Assembly: GCA_948485625.1 (NCBI GenBank)
Contig: CAOMRW010000017.1
Coordinates: forward strand, 1 to 46,521
Source: an uncultured Clostridia bacterium
GTDB taxonomy: Bacteria; Bacillota; Clostridia; TANB77; CAG-508
Length of the DNA stretch: 46,521 nucleotides
Direction: 5' to 3'
Made by a program: the position numbers and the translations under genes. A model generated the notes under the pieces. The model was not told the DNA's origin, ran no database searches, and saw nothing but the letters and a program-made list of their open reading frames with translations. This document shows, one piece after another, positions 17,441-26,043 of this stretch. Positions within the stretch are counted from its first letter, which is position 1, and every line of letters begins with the position of its first letter.

Positions 17441-17471
17441 AAAAAGTCAAAATAAAAGCTTTGACTTTTTT
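17441..17471 (+). terminator. Terminator after dut
   Basis: AAAAAGTCAAA (17441-17451) pairs with TTTGACTTTTT (17460-17470) and runs into TTATTTTTTT. This is a classical rho-independent terminator. Confidence 0.85.
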
Positions 17472-17509
17472 ATTTTTTTGTTGTATAATAAATATGGTTA
17501 AAAAATCCA

Positions 17510-17540
17510 ATAAAGTTATCTCATATAGACATAACTTTAT
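17510..17540 (+). terminator. Second hairpin between dut and carD
   Basis: ATAAAGTTAT (17510-17519) pairs perfectly with ATAACTTTAT (17531-17540), followed by AATATTTTTTT. It is AT-rich and weaker than the one before it. Confidence 0.5.
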
Positions 17541-17573
17541 AATATTTTTTTGCTGAAATAATAGATTTATAAA

Positions 17574-17602
17574 TTGAATATTTATGATTTTCGATTTATA
17601 AT
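17574..17602 (+). promoter_or_regulatory. carD promoter
   Basis: TTGAAT (17574-17579) and TATAAT (17597-17602) have a 17-bp spacer. They sit just before the carD ribosome site. Confidence 0.65.
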
Positions 17603-17628
17603 GAGCAATATGGAAGGAGTTGACTTAC

Positions 17629-18198
17629 ATGTTTAATGTAGGAGACAAAATAGTATACCCAATGCATGGAGCAGGGACAATAGATTCAATAGAAGAAAAA
17701 GATATATTAGGTGAGAAACAATCATACTACATCTTAAAGATGCCAAGTAATGTAAAGGTAATGATACCAACATCTAAGGCAGAAGAGGTAGGTGTAAGAA
17801 ATATAATAGATAAACAATCAGCAGAAAAAGTTTTTAAAGTACTTAGTGAAGATGAAACTGAGATGGAGAAAAATTGGAATAAAAGATATAGAGATAATAT
17901 GGATAAAATGAAAAGTGGAGACATTTATGAAGTCGCTGACGTAGTTAGAAATTTGAGCTTTAAACAAAAAGAAAAAGGACTTTCTACAGGTGAAAAGAAA
18001 ATGCTTAATAATGCTAAACAAATTTTAGTTAGTGAATTAGTTTTAGCAGAACATGCAAATCAAGATGAAATAGAAGAACAAATTGAGAATAAGATAAATA
18101 CATCTTTTATGACGTTTAGAGCAGAAGGAATTGAACAACAAAGTATTGTTAATAAATTTATTCCATTTGAAGGAGATAGTACATCTACAAGTGTGTAA
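17629..18198 (+). CDS. carD: CarD-family transcription regulator
   Basis: CarD/CdnL proteins bind the RNA polymerase beta subunit and stabilise open promoter complexes. The N-terminal Tudor-like domain is clear (FNVGDKIVYPMHGAGTI, then YYILKMPSNVKVMIPTSKAE), followed by the helical DNA-binding part (LSFKQKEKGLSTGEKKMLNN, ILVSELVLAE). I chose the ATG at 17629, nine bases after AAGGAG; a TTG at 17620 is in frame but too close to that site. The protein has 189 residues with a C-terminal tail ending TSTSV. It has its own promoter and terminator. Confidence 0.9.
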   Translation: MFNVGDKIVYPMHGAGTIDSIEEKDILGEKQSYYILKMPSNVKVMIPTSKAEEVGVRNIIDKQSAEKVFKVLSEDETEMEKNWNKRYRDNMDKMKSGDIYEVADVVRNLSFKQKEKGLSTGEKKMLNNAKQILVSELVLAEHANQDEIEEQIENKINTSFMTFRAEGIEQQSIVNKFIPFEGDSTSTSV

Positions 18199-18219
18199 AA
18201 ATGTATAATAGTTAAGATT

Positions 18220-18254
18220 CAGAAGGGAACATTAATTTTTATATGTTACTTCTG
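18220..18254 (+). terminator. Terminator after carD
   Basis: CAGAAG (18220-18225) with CTTCTG (18249-18254), and AACAT (18228-18232) with ATGTT (18243-18247), form a bulged hairpin. ATTTTATATGG follows. Confidence 0.55.
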
Positions 18255-18322
18255 GATTTTATATGGATTTTAAATATATTTCAAAAAAGGTAATTAAAAA
18301 TAAATTTTTTTTTGAAAATGTA

Positions 18323-18351
18323 TTGACAAATTTTTTACTTAATATTATAAT
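18323..18351 (+). promoter_or_regulatory. tRNA-Leu promoter
   Basis: TTGACA (18323-18328) and TATAAT (18346-18351) are exact consensus boxes 17 bp apart, as expected for a stable-RNA gene. The tRNA begins 41 bp later. Confidence 0.8.
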
Positions 18352-18391
18352 ATCAATTGTCGTTAGGATAACCAGTTCAAATATATGATAT

Positions 18392-18479
18392 GCAGATGTG
18401 GCGGAACTGGTAGACGCACAGGACTTAAAATCCTGCGGTTGAATAAACCGTGCCGGTTCGATTCCGGCCATCTGCACCA
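18392..18479 (+). tRNA. tRNA-Leu (anticodon UAA), CCA encoded
   Basis: The acceptor stem GCAGATG (18392-18398) pairs with CATCTGC (18469-18475), followed by discriminator A and encoded CCA. The anticodon stem CAGGA/TCCTG holds a normal 7-nt loop CTTAAAA, giving anticodon UAA. A long variable arm (CGGTTGAATAAACCG) and the T arm CCGGTTCGATTCCGG are typical of leucine tRNA. Its 3' end is the integration site of the element that follows: CATCTGCACCA recurs at 34910-34920. Confidence 0.97.
18469..18479 (+). other. attL core
   Basis: The last 11 bases of tRNA-Leu (CATCTGCACCA) are identical to 34910-34920. Integration restores the tRNA end, as tRNA-targeting integrases do. Confidence 0.7.
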
Positions 18480-18822
18480 TTTTTAGGGGTTTTTAGAGAT
18501 AGAAACCTCTAATTTTTTTATGTTTTATCAAGTGTCATGGAGTATCATACAATATCACTCAATCGCAGATATACTCTCGCTTACATCAATCTTGAACTTG
18601 CAAAGATAATCAATTATGTGTTACAGAGTGTTACCCAGTATTACCCACGAGGGGTTCCAACAAGGAGACCCACCCTTTTAAAATGTAGACCCAAATAAAT
18701 TAAGACACCAAATTAAGGTGTCTATTATTATGTCTAATTTGCTTATAATGTCGTCATAACAAGACATTTAGCATATTTTAATATTATACTTAGATAAAAT
18801 TATAATAGAAAGGGGCGAATAT
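18480..18822 (+). other. Left-end noncoding region with arm-type integrase repeats
   Basis: I see no gene in these 343 bp. It carries GGAGACCCA (18664-18672) and GTAGACCCA (18685-18693), in the same orientation and exactly 21 bp apart, and a 7-bp hairpin AGACACC/GGTGTCT (18703-18723). Two copies of GGAGACCCA also lie inside the right end (34825-34833 and 34838-34846). Such subterminal repeats are the expected arm sites for the N-terminal domain of a lambda/Tn916-type integrase. A ribosome site for the next gene closes the region. Confidence 0.6.
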
Positions 18823-19143
18823 ATGGAACAAGACGAAGAAATAGGTGTATATGAAGAATATAGACAACGATTAGTAAATAATAATGCAGATATTCTACGA
18901 TTAGAGATATATGAAACATTTGCAGGAACTGGATTTATAGTCTGTAATACTGTAGATTTAGTTGAAACCCTATTATATGGGGACGCTAACGAAGTAATAC
19001 AAGAGTTACAGGAAATGAAACAGAATATTCTTAATTATACAGTAGACAATAGATACTCATTAAAAGACTTAATAGGATACTTTCTAGCAGTAGAGGGGTA
19101 TTTATTACGAATAGCTAGTCCAGAGGGAGAAAATATTAAATAG
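18823..19143 (+). CDS. Hypothetical element protein, 106 residues
   Basis: This is the first gene at the left end. The protein is acidic (starts MEQDEEIGVYEEYRQ), predicted mostly helical, with no membrane segment or cysteine pair. GFIVCNTVDLVETLLYGD in the middle is its most hydrophobic part. AAAGGGGCG precedes the ATG. It is not recognised; its position before DUF3560 and DUF6809-like genes suggests an accessory operon. Confidence 0.65.
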   Translation: MEQDEEIGVYEEYRQRLVNNNADILRLEIYETFAGTGFIVCNTVDLVETLLYGDANEVIQELQEMKQNILNYTVDNRYSLKDLIGYFLAVEGYLLRIASPEGENIK

Positions 19144-19227
19144 GTTAATATCATAAGAACTAACATACACCGACTTACTAGATTTATAATTCAAGTAAAT
19201 TCTATATAGAAAGGAGGTGTATTCAGT

Positions 19228-19917
19228 ATGGCAGGAAGAAAAGACTATGAAGAACGAAAGGAAAGAAAAAAAGAAAGATACCAAGAACTAGCAGAAAAGT
19301 CAAGAGAAAAGAGCCAACAACACTATGAGCGATACCAAAAAATGAGTAATGCAATACCTCTAGGGCAACCAATACTAACAGACCATTATAGTGCAAATGC
19401 TACAAGACGAGGTTACGAAAAAATGCACAGTCAATTTGATAAGTCAGTAGAGGCAGACAATAAAGCAGAATACTACGAAAATAAGGTTGATACCATAGAG
19501 AGTAACAAAAGTATTTCACTTGACGACCCAAGAGCAATAGAGAAACTACAAGATAAACTAGATAGATTAGAACACGAAAGAGAAAATATAAAAGCAAGAC
19601 CTCACTCAACATGGGAATTACAAAACATAGGGGCAGAAATACGCAGGATAAAGAAAAGAATAGAACAAATCAAAGACCTAGAAGAACTAGACTTCAAAGA
19701 TATTGTATTTACAGGAGGAAAAGCAATACTTAATAAAGAAGTCAATAGAATACAAATATTATTTGACGATAAACCTAGCGAAGAAGTTAGAAACATCTTA
19801 AAACATAGAGGGTTCAAATGGTCAAGATATGAGAAAGCGTGGCAAAGATTATATAATAAGAATACTATTTATGCTACTAATAGAGCTATTGAAGAAATAC
19901 AGAAAATAGTTGAATAA
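19228..19917 (+). CDS. DUF3560-domain protein
   Basis: The 229-residue protein starts with a highly charged coiled coil (RKERKKERYQELAEKSREKS) followed by NAIPLGQPILTDHYS and a paired arginine segment, the signature of DUF3560, found on plasmids and integrative elements. The C-terminus (about 150-229) has an ILKHRGFKWSRYEKAWQR segment, common in phage and plasmid proteins near DNA-binding or modification domains. AAAGGAGGTG precedes the ATG. The molecular function is not established. Confidence 0.75.
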   Translation: MAGRKDYEERKERKKERYQELAEKSREKSQQHYERYQKMSNAIPLGQPILTDHYSANATRRGYEKMHSQFDKSVEADNKAEYYENKVDTIESNKSISLDDPRAIEKLQDKLDRLEHERENIKARPHSTWELQNIGAEIRRIKKRIEQIKDLEELDFKDIVFTGGKAILNKEVNRIQILFDDKPSEEVRNILKHRGFKWSRYEKAWQRLYNKNTIYATNRAIEEIQKIVE

Positions 19918-19954
19918 GTGCAAGAAGTGGCAAGATATGAAAGGAGTATCAAAT

Positions 19955-20224
19955 ATGCCGAATGAAAGTATCATAGAGGCACTTTATAAGAAAATGGTAC
20001 AAGAGGACGAACCTAGTACAGAGTATAACAAAGAGAGACGAAAGAACATAGAATTAAGAGATGAATTAGAATCTACTTTAAATGAGGAACAAAAAGAACA
20101 ACTAAACATCTTAATAGAAAGTAGATTAGTAATGGAAGACATAGAGTGTAAAGATTACTTTAGTAAAGGGTTCAAAATAGCTGTTAAGATAATGACAGAG
20201 GTATTTTACAAAGAAAATACATAA
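19955..20224 (+). CDS. DUF6809-like small protein
   Basis: The 89-residue protein begins MPNESIIEALYKKMVQEDEP, which resembles the small helical DUF6809 family common on Clostridia mobile elements, and ends with SRLVMEDIECKDYFSKGF, the usual second helix pair. I chose the ATG at 19955 because AAGGAG lies 9 bp upstream; an earlier ATG overlaps the preceding gene and lacks one. It ends just before a terminator. The function is unknown. Confidence 0.65.
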   Translation: MPNESIIEALYKKMVQEDEPSTEYNKERRKNIELRDELESTLNEEQKEQLNILIESRLVMEDIECKDYFSKGFKIAVKIMTEVFYKENT

Positions 20225-20229
20225 ATAAT

Positions 20230-20260
20230 ACACGGAATATCTAATAAAGGTATTCCGTGT
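20230..20260. terminator. Bidirectional terminator
   Basis: ACACGGAATA (20230-20239) pairs perfectly with TATTCCGTGT (20251-20260). It separates the plus-strand DUF6809-like gene from the convergent regulator. Confidence 0.8.
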
Positions 20261-20265
20261 ATTAT

Positions 20266-20611
20266 TTAACTTTTAGAACCTAGTACATAGTCAACTATAT
20301 ATGATACAAGTTCCTTATCTCTATCACTAAAAGTCTCTAAAGCCTTATTTAAAAAGCTATCTGTATGAATACTAGAATTATCAAATGCACCTGCTAATAG
20401 AGTGTTAGGGTCAGTATTCAAAGCCCTACATATATCAATTAAAGTGCCCATACTTGGCACATTTCTTCCCTGTTCAAGCAAACCGAATAAAATGAGAAGA
20501 CTTACTAATCAATTCAGCCAACTTCTCTTGTGAAATGTCCTTTAATGAGCGAGCTTGCTTAATATTCCTACCAATTATTTTAGCAATATTAGAACTATCA
20601 ACATCAGCCAT
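20266..20611 (-). CDS. XRE-family regulator, read through a CGGT (+1) site
   Basis: The ATG at 20611 (GAGAGGTTAT upstream) opens an XRE helix-turn-helix: IIGRNIKQARSLKDISQEKL, then AELISKSSHFI. It then reaches CGG at 20485-20483 and a stop three codons later. Reading CGGT as one Gly gives HFIGLLEQGRNVPSMGTL, which restores the recognition-helix end and the classic I-G-L-(I/L)-E-x-G turn of this family. The restored protein has ~114 residues with a C-terminal segment (FSDRDKELVSYIVDYVLGSK). It is probably a repressor of the divergent 20809 genes. The alternative is a frameshifted pseudogene. Confidence 0.8.
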
Positions 20612-20808
20612 AATCTATAACCTCTCTTTCAATAAAATTCTATCAATTTGTAAGTGCCACTACCAGTAAATAACATTTACAAATAACGTATAAATAATAA
20701 GTACAAATAATAGTTAAACCCTTTACAATACAATGCTAGTATGTTAAAATTAAAGTAGAATAATGTCGAATAGTGTAATATAACACATAAGATAAGGGGG
20801 GGAATAGA

Positions 20809-21276
20809 ATGGACAAATATATAGAATTTATTAAAAAAAACAAATTTATAATAATAGTTGCAATTATAATTATAGTATTTATGTGGAATAAAATTTCTGT
20901 CAATAAGTATAATTCTAACCATATTTTAACCACAGACCTTATGCACATGATAAGGCAAGAGGATAGTAATTTTTTATGTTTAGCATCAGATACTTACAAA
21001 TCTCTTAAGGATGGAAAAGGAAGAGAAATAGGTACAATTGAATATAAAGCAAATCCTATTAACGTGTATGGTGCTACTCTAACATCTCAAACTATAACTA
21101 AAACAATAAGAATAATGTTTATGAAGAAAAATGGAATTGTAACGTATGTAGTATGTCCTAATGACTTTTTAATGCAAACAACTTATAAAGATTTTGAAGA
21201 TTTTGAGGCTAAGAATAATTGGGGAAAATCTGAAAAACTAGGATTAGGAAGTAATGCTAAATCTATATATCCTTAG
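20809..21276 (+). CDS. Membrane-anchored hypothetical protein, 155 residues
   Basis: The N-terminus has one hydrophobic helix (about residues 12-29, KFIIIVAIIIIVFMW) after a short charged start, so the rest probably faces outside. It ends in a lysine-rich segment with no known domain. AAGGGGGG precedes the ATG. It is divergent from the XRE regulator and 12 bp upstream of another membrane-anchored gene, so the two likely form an operon. It is not recognised. Confidence 0.6.
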   Translation: MDKYIEFIKKNKFIIIVAIIIIVFMWNKISVNKYNSNHILTTDLMHMIRQEDSNFLCLASDTYKSLKDGKGREIGTIEYKANPINVYGATLTSQTITKTIRIMFMKKNGIVTYVVCPNDFLMQTTYKDFEDFEAKNNWGKSEKLGLGSNAKSIYP

Positions 21277-21288
21277 AGAGGAGATAAT

Positions 21289-22395
21289 ATGAAAATAAAA
21301 AATTTAATTAAGTTGACAAGAACTAAGGCAATTATAATATTGGTAATGTTAGCAACTATAATAATTACTTTGATTATAAGTGTAAATAATATGAAAGGGA
21401 ATAAGAGTAATAAACAAACTGAACTTAATGCTAAGAGTTCTGACAATACATATACAGAAAAACGTATAAGTTTATTTGACGTAAGGCGATATACATATAT
21501 AGACTATGTTACAGATGTTATAACAAAAGAGGGTTATGACAAGACAAGTAATGCTTATGGTAGGTTTGTTGTTGAATACATAACAATAAGTAGAATACGT
21601 CCCGAAAAAAACAAAGAGAAGTATCCAGAATTATTATATGTATATGAAATAATGTATCCATATAATAATCACCAAAAAACAACTCCTAGATATGCGTATG
21701 TATCATTAGATGATTTACTATTAGATATTTCATGGGCAGGTGCAGAATATAGTTATTTACACTCTCCTAATACATATAAAGATTGGAAAGAGTACGACCG
21801 TAAAGATGATACTAATACTAATAGCGATAATAAAAAAGATGATGATACTACTAATAATGATAATAAAGAGTATTATACACCTATTGAGGTTTACAATAAT
21901 CAAGGTGTAAATGGGATATATAAAGATAATACAGAAACAAAGAAGTATGTTATTCAAGACGGCAAAGTTGAATATTGGGAAGAAGAATACATATATGTAG
22001 GAGTATATAAGCAAGAAGGCAATAAAATAAGTATAGAATATTCAAGTAGATATAAATATGATAACTCAGAGGATAAGTATTTATTGGCAGGTTGGGGATA
22101 TACTACAATGTTCAAACTTGGGAAAGACTGTGAAGAACTGAATATAAAAATTGGAAGCCAATTAGTAACATCAAATGAAATTACGTTTTCAAAAGAAAAA
22201 GAAGAAAATGTTACTGGAATAGAACAAGCGATAAATGACGAAATGATTAACGATTATATATCAGTAGGAGTAACAGAGAAAGAACTACGTTCAGCCTATT
22301 ATGACGGTAATCTTCAATTTTATTATGATAGTTGGGAAGAATGTTTGAAAGACGCTAAAAAGTTAAAGATACTAAGAACTAATGAAGAAATATAA
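21289..22395 (+). CDS. Membrane-anchored hypothetical protein, 368 residues
   Basis: One membrane helix (about 14-32, AIIILVMLATIIITLIISV) leads to an extracytoplasmic part. A low-complexity Asp/Asn/Thr/Lys linker (about 165-195) splits it into two domains. The second begins with tyrosine-rich strands (KYVIQDGKVEYWEEEYIYVG) and could be a small beta domain. AGAGGAGATA precedes the ATG. It lacks a lipobox. It lies in a two-gene operon with 20809. The function is unknown. Confidence 0.6.
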   Translation: MKIKNLIKLTRTKAIIILVMLATIIITLIISVNNMKGNKSNKQTELNAKSSDNTYTEKRISLFDVRRYTYIDYVTDVITKEGYDKTSNAYGRFVVEYITISRIRPEKNKEKYPELLYVYEIMYPYNNHQKTTPRYAYVSLDDLLLDISWAGAEYSYLHSPNTYKDWKEYDRKDDTNTNSDNKKDDDTTNNDNKEYYTPIEVYNNQGVNGIYKDNTETKKYVIQDGKVEYWEEEYIYVGVYKQEGNKISIEYSSRYKYDNSEDKYLLAGWGYTTMFKLGKDCEELNIKIGSQLVTSNEITFSKEKEENVTGIEQAINDEMINDYISVGVTEKELRSAYYDGNLQFYYDSWEECLKDAKKLKILRTNEEI

Positions 22396-22402
22396 TCAAT
22401 AG

Positions 22403-22435
22403 TAAAGTCTGCTAGTAATAGTGGGCTTTTTATTA
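22403..22435 (+). terminator. Terminator after the 21289 gene
   Basis: AAGTCTGCTA pairs, with several G-T pairs, to TAGTGGGCTT around a short loop and is followed by TTTTATTA. Confidence 0.6.
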
Positions 22436-22578
22436 GTTCTTAATTGCTCATATTTGCCTCTTATTTGAATTTTTGGAGAACAGGCTTTATTATTTGTTGC
22501 CTGCCTATTTTCAAAGGCTTATTTTTGATTTGTCCAAGCTACCCATGTGTCCAAGATATTTTATATTATATATATAAA

Positions 22579-22620
22579 TTTGCTATTCCTAATAATATAA
22601 CTAATACTAGGAATAGCAAA
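22579..22620. terminator. Hairpin at the end of the primase gene
   Basis: TTTGCTATTCCTA (22579-22591) pairs exactly with TAGGAATAGCAAA (22608-22620). It lies two bases beyond the minus-strand primase stop and can serve both strands. Confidence 0.75.
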
Positions 22621-22622
22621 AG

Positions 22623-24938
22623 CTATTTGTTTTCAGTATCTGTTTTAGAGGAATGTTCCTCTTTTAATAGTTCCTCTAATGCTTCGGGTGGAAGACTAAG
22701 GTCAGTACACATGATTTTATATTCGCACATATCACACATTGAAATATTAGGGTTCCACATCTTATTTTTGTCATAGTTAGGACCCTTATATGTTCTTTCT
22801 CTATCCCCAGTAGAAAATCTACCGTCTTTAAACTTATGAGCATGAATAGCAGTACCAAATTGTGCTTTTTCCAAAGTAGGCATATCGTTACTATCAGCCC
22901 ATTGATTATAGTGTTCTCGCATTGTACTTCTAGGAGTTTCAACTTCCAAATATTCCGGGAAATCTTGAAGAAACATACCCACAGGGTCATTATTTGACAT
23001 ATATTGTTTAGTTCTTTCTAGTACCCTTTTAGGTTCAGTAAATTCCTGTGTCCTAAGAACACGAGCAAAATACTTGATAGCTTTGAAAGCGATATATTCC
23101 AAGTTTTCTTTAAAAGATAATTTTTCTATTAAGTTTACATCACGATTTTTATTCTTCTTAGAGAACTCTTTTGGGAAGTCTACTATATAAAATCTATCCT
23201 TAAAACCGTTTTGAATTATCTTTAAAAGCTATATCATTATTTATAGAAATTATCATAGTAGCAACAGGGTGGAAATCAAACCTATCTTTCCCTTTAAATT
23301 CTGACGATATTTTATCTCCAGAGATTATCCTTTTTAAAGTCCCTGTATCTTCAATTTGGTTATAATCTTCGTCCGAAGAAATATTACAAGTTTTCTGATA
23401 CAAGCTAGAGGTAGTGAACCTAATACATGACAAATCTTTTATACTTTCACTAGAGCAATTATCTTCCCCTACAATTTTTTGAATAATTTGCATGAGTACA
23501 CCGTTTTCCGATTAGAACCGTAACCGGCTTAAAATAAAAGCTTTACGTAATTTGCTAGTACGAACACAACAATAACCGTATTATTTCATATAATAATATT
23601 TCGGTTTCTTTGTCTCCGGTCTGTAATATCTGACATGAACTTATCAACAGTAGCATTATTGCAAGTATTTATATCAAGATTAACAAAATTCACATCAAGT
23701 TTACTTGTTAAAACAACATCAGGTGTAAAAGGTTTCAATTCCGGATTTTCTATATCAACAAGCCCATTTTTAAAAGCTAAAGTATGATAATCTGTCTCTT
23801 TTTTGCTTTCAGAGAATAGAGCCAAATCATTTAATACCTCTTTTATAAGAAGTGAACCAAGAGACGGAAGATATTTTTTAATCAATTTTTCAATGTCTCT
23901 ATTACTATAATTATTGATATATAAACCGTCTCTATAAAAGTGAGGTATTGCATTTAAAGTAATAAAGTGGTATTGCTGCATTAAATCTTTTGCGAATTTG
24001 TCATGTTGGAACTTCTTACCAACCATATATAGTGATATATCAACTTCTTCTGTTTCAGTATCTCCTGTTGTAGAATCTGCAATAACTCTTTTACTTTTAG
24101 TAGACCTATAACCTTTTCCAAAAATCTTAGCAACTTCATTAAGTTGTTCACTTGTAAACCTGCAACTACTATAAATCAAATTGCTAGTATATACATCTTT
24201 ATTCATAGTACCATAAAACAGTCTACACAAATCAGCACAACTTTTATCAGCACCGTATTCATAAAAAGCAAATATCAGCTTATTTGCAATACTAGAATAT
24301 ATCTGTTTATCTGTAATGACTTCTTTAAAAACATAGGCAAACCTACATCTACACATATTATCCGTACTGCTAAAAGTTTGATATGCAAAACTAGGCTCAA
24401 AACCAACATTTTTAGCAAAATCAATAAGTTCTTTAAAATTCACAGAATAATCGTTGTCTATATCTATCATTACTACCTGTTGCCCCTGCCACTCACTATT
24501 AGTTTTAGCACCGGACAAGCTAACAGTATGACCTGTTGTAATTTTCTCCAGCAATTCTCTAATCGTATATTTAGATAAAGGAACATCAACTAACCTATTT
24601 CTTATACCTCCAACTTCTCCACCGGAGGGCTTAATAGAGTAACTGACAGTATCTATCTTAGTAGTAACCTCAAAATCTTCTATACTATCAGTTCTCTCTG
24701 CTAAAATGTTACATCTCAAATTCTCTAACAATTTTGAGATATGACCTTTAGCACCACAAGAAAAGCAGTTATATAACCCAGTTTCGGTATTAAAACCGAA
24801 ACTAGGGTTACTCTCCTTATGAAAGGGGCAGAGCATATTGAGGTCATTTCCTGACACTCTAGGTTTGCCCAAGTCTAAAACTTGTGCAAGTTTAAGAATT
24901 TGCTTAGTGTATTTGTTACTCTGAATATCAGTCTCCAT
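22623..24938 (-). CDS. Primase / D5-type SF3 helicase, read through six CGGN (+1) sites
   Basis: This is the replication protein of the element. The first ~440 residues are unbroken: a CHC2-type zinc finger (CPFHKESNPSF then YNCFSCGAKGH), then a primase-like domain. In-frame CGG codons then occur at 23618, 23578, 23526, 23510, 23503 and 23208 (first base, minus strand). Reading each CGGN as Gly gives one ~769-residue protein. The window from 23526 yields LSGYGSNGKGVLM, a full Walker A loop of phage D5 helicases, of which three glycines come from CGGN. Later come GTLKRIISGD and the restored SKGFKDRF, both typical of D5 proteins. The C-terminus has a CDMCEYKIMC cysteine cluster. With ordinary decoding the ATPase motif would not exist. 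The gene start overlaps the upstream gene by 11 bp. Confidence 0.88.
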
Positions 24939-25503
24939 AGCTTACATCTCCTTTAACAGGAACATACACATTATTACTAATAGTTAAATTTGTTATATTC
25001 CCCCAGTCATAGGCATTATAGCACTCAACTAAAGAATGAAATATGCTACCTAAAGAATTAAAAATATCTGTTGCTAATTGAGGGCTGTCTATGGGTTCAT
25101 TAAAGCAATATCCTAATACTGCTGTATGTTCTTCTGTAAAATCGCTACCTTGGTCATGCTCTATTATAAATGTTGGAAATATATTCTTATCTTTCAATTC
25201 CTGTTTAAAGTTAGGGTTGTTTCCATAATAATAATCTATTAAAAGAAGTTGCTTAAATAGTGGTGTTAGTTGTTGATTAAAATTACAAGCAGTAATATCA
25301 TATCCATCTGAAATCATTTTAATTAACTCAGCAATGCTAAGATAATCATTTTTAATTATGATTTCGCGAATATCATTACGAGCATGGCACTCAATAATCT
25401 GTACTTGATAATTTAATATATCGTCTACTTCAAGTGGCACTATTTTAATATTTGAATTATCTTTTGTATCAATTATTTTTTCATTATTTTTCATTTTCAA
25501 CAT
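24928..25503 (-). CDS. Hypothetical element protein upstream of the primase
   Basis: The 191-residue acidic protein has no recognised domain, signal peptide or membrane helix. A segment FPTFIIEHDQGSDFTEEHTA and an FNSLGSIFHSLVECYNAYDW helix are the most structured parts. The ribosome site (GGAGATGTTG) lies before the start. Its stop overlaps the primase start by 11 bp, so the two are translationally coupled and probably work together in element replication. No CGG lies in its frame. Confidence 0.65.
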   Translation of the reverse strand: MLKMKNNEKIIDTKDNSNIKIVPLEVDDILNYQVQIIECHARNDIREIIIKNDYLSIAELIKMISDGYDITACNFNQQLTPLFKQLLLIDYYYGNNPNFKQELKDKNIFPTFIIEHDQGSDFTEEHTAVLGYCFNEPIDSPQLATDIFNSLGSIFHSLVECYNAYDWGNITNLTISNNVYVPVKGDVSYGD

Positions 25504-25508
25504 CTCCT

Positions 25509-25685
25509 TTAATCTACAAAATTTTCTATATATGCAGTTACCTGCTCTTTAGTTATTCTTACACTTCTGCCGAAATGTTTACATTGTAGCTTACCGTCTC
25601 AAATTTCCTGACGGATAAAACCAATTTTCATTTTCCACATCTCGGCTAATTCCTTTGGAGTGTAATATTGGTCTTTTAAATTCAT
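25509..25685 (-). CDS. Excisionase-like HTH protein with an internal UGA
   Basis: The ATG at 25685 follows GGAGGTAAAAT. The 58-codon frame reads MNLKDQYYTPKELAEMWKMK, then IGFIRQEI, a UGA (25601-25599), then DGKLQCKHFGRSVRITKEQ. This is the helix_turn_helix_17 / excisionase pattern, in which the position of the UGA is normally Arg or Asn before (D/E)GKL. A CGA to TGA change would explain it. Both sides stay in frame, so it is a nonsense mutation, readthrough, or sequencing error. If functional it would be the directionality factor for the integrase nearby. Confidence 0.6.
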
Positions 25686-26043
25686 ATTTTACCTCCTGTA
25701 CTATAAAATCAAAATGCTTCGTTTAGTGCTTCAAATATTGTTACTTATATAGAGTTTTTTAATTGTTACAGATGTTGCTTAAATTTTGTATCACTTCCTA
25801 TTTTTAAAAAAGGCAAATTCGGGAAATAATAAAAACATTATAAATTGGTTATGAAAAAATGTCAAGCATTTTCCAAAATTTTTTCAGAACAAAATCAGTA
25901 AAAACAAAAATCTACATATTATATATAATAAAAAATTTTTTCCTAAAAATTTAAAAACAAATTAACTATTGACAAACAATAAAAAGTAGTGTAATATAGT
26001 AAACAGAAAAAGGCAAAAATGGGAAATGAAAAGAGGTAAAAAT
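25686..26043. promoter_or_regulatory. Divergent control region between excisionase-like and XRE genes
   Basis: There is no gene in this 358-bp AT-rich stretch. A promoter for the XRE gene is seen at 25969-25997 (TTGACA, 17 bp, TAATAT). A sequence of the form AAAAGGCAAA-N3-GGGAAAT occurs at about 25807-25825 and again at about 26007-26026, in direct orientation; these are candidate operators for the XRE protein. The remainder shows only A/T runs. Confidence 0.5.

Noticed and set aside
22444..22776. Plus-strand open frame opposite the primase end
   Set aside because: It has no ribosome site and is the complement of the restored primase C-terminus.
24144..24578. Plus-strand open frame within the primase
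   Set aside because: It is antisense to a clear primase domain with no start signal.
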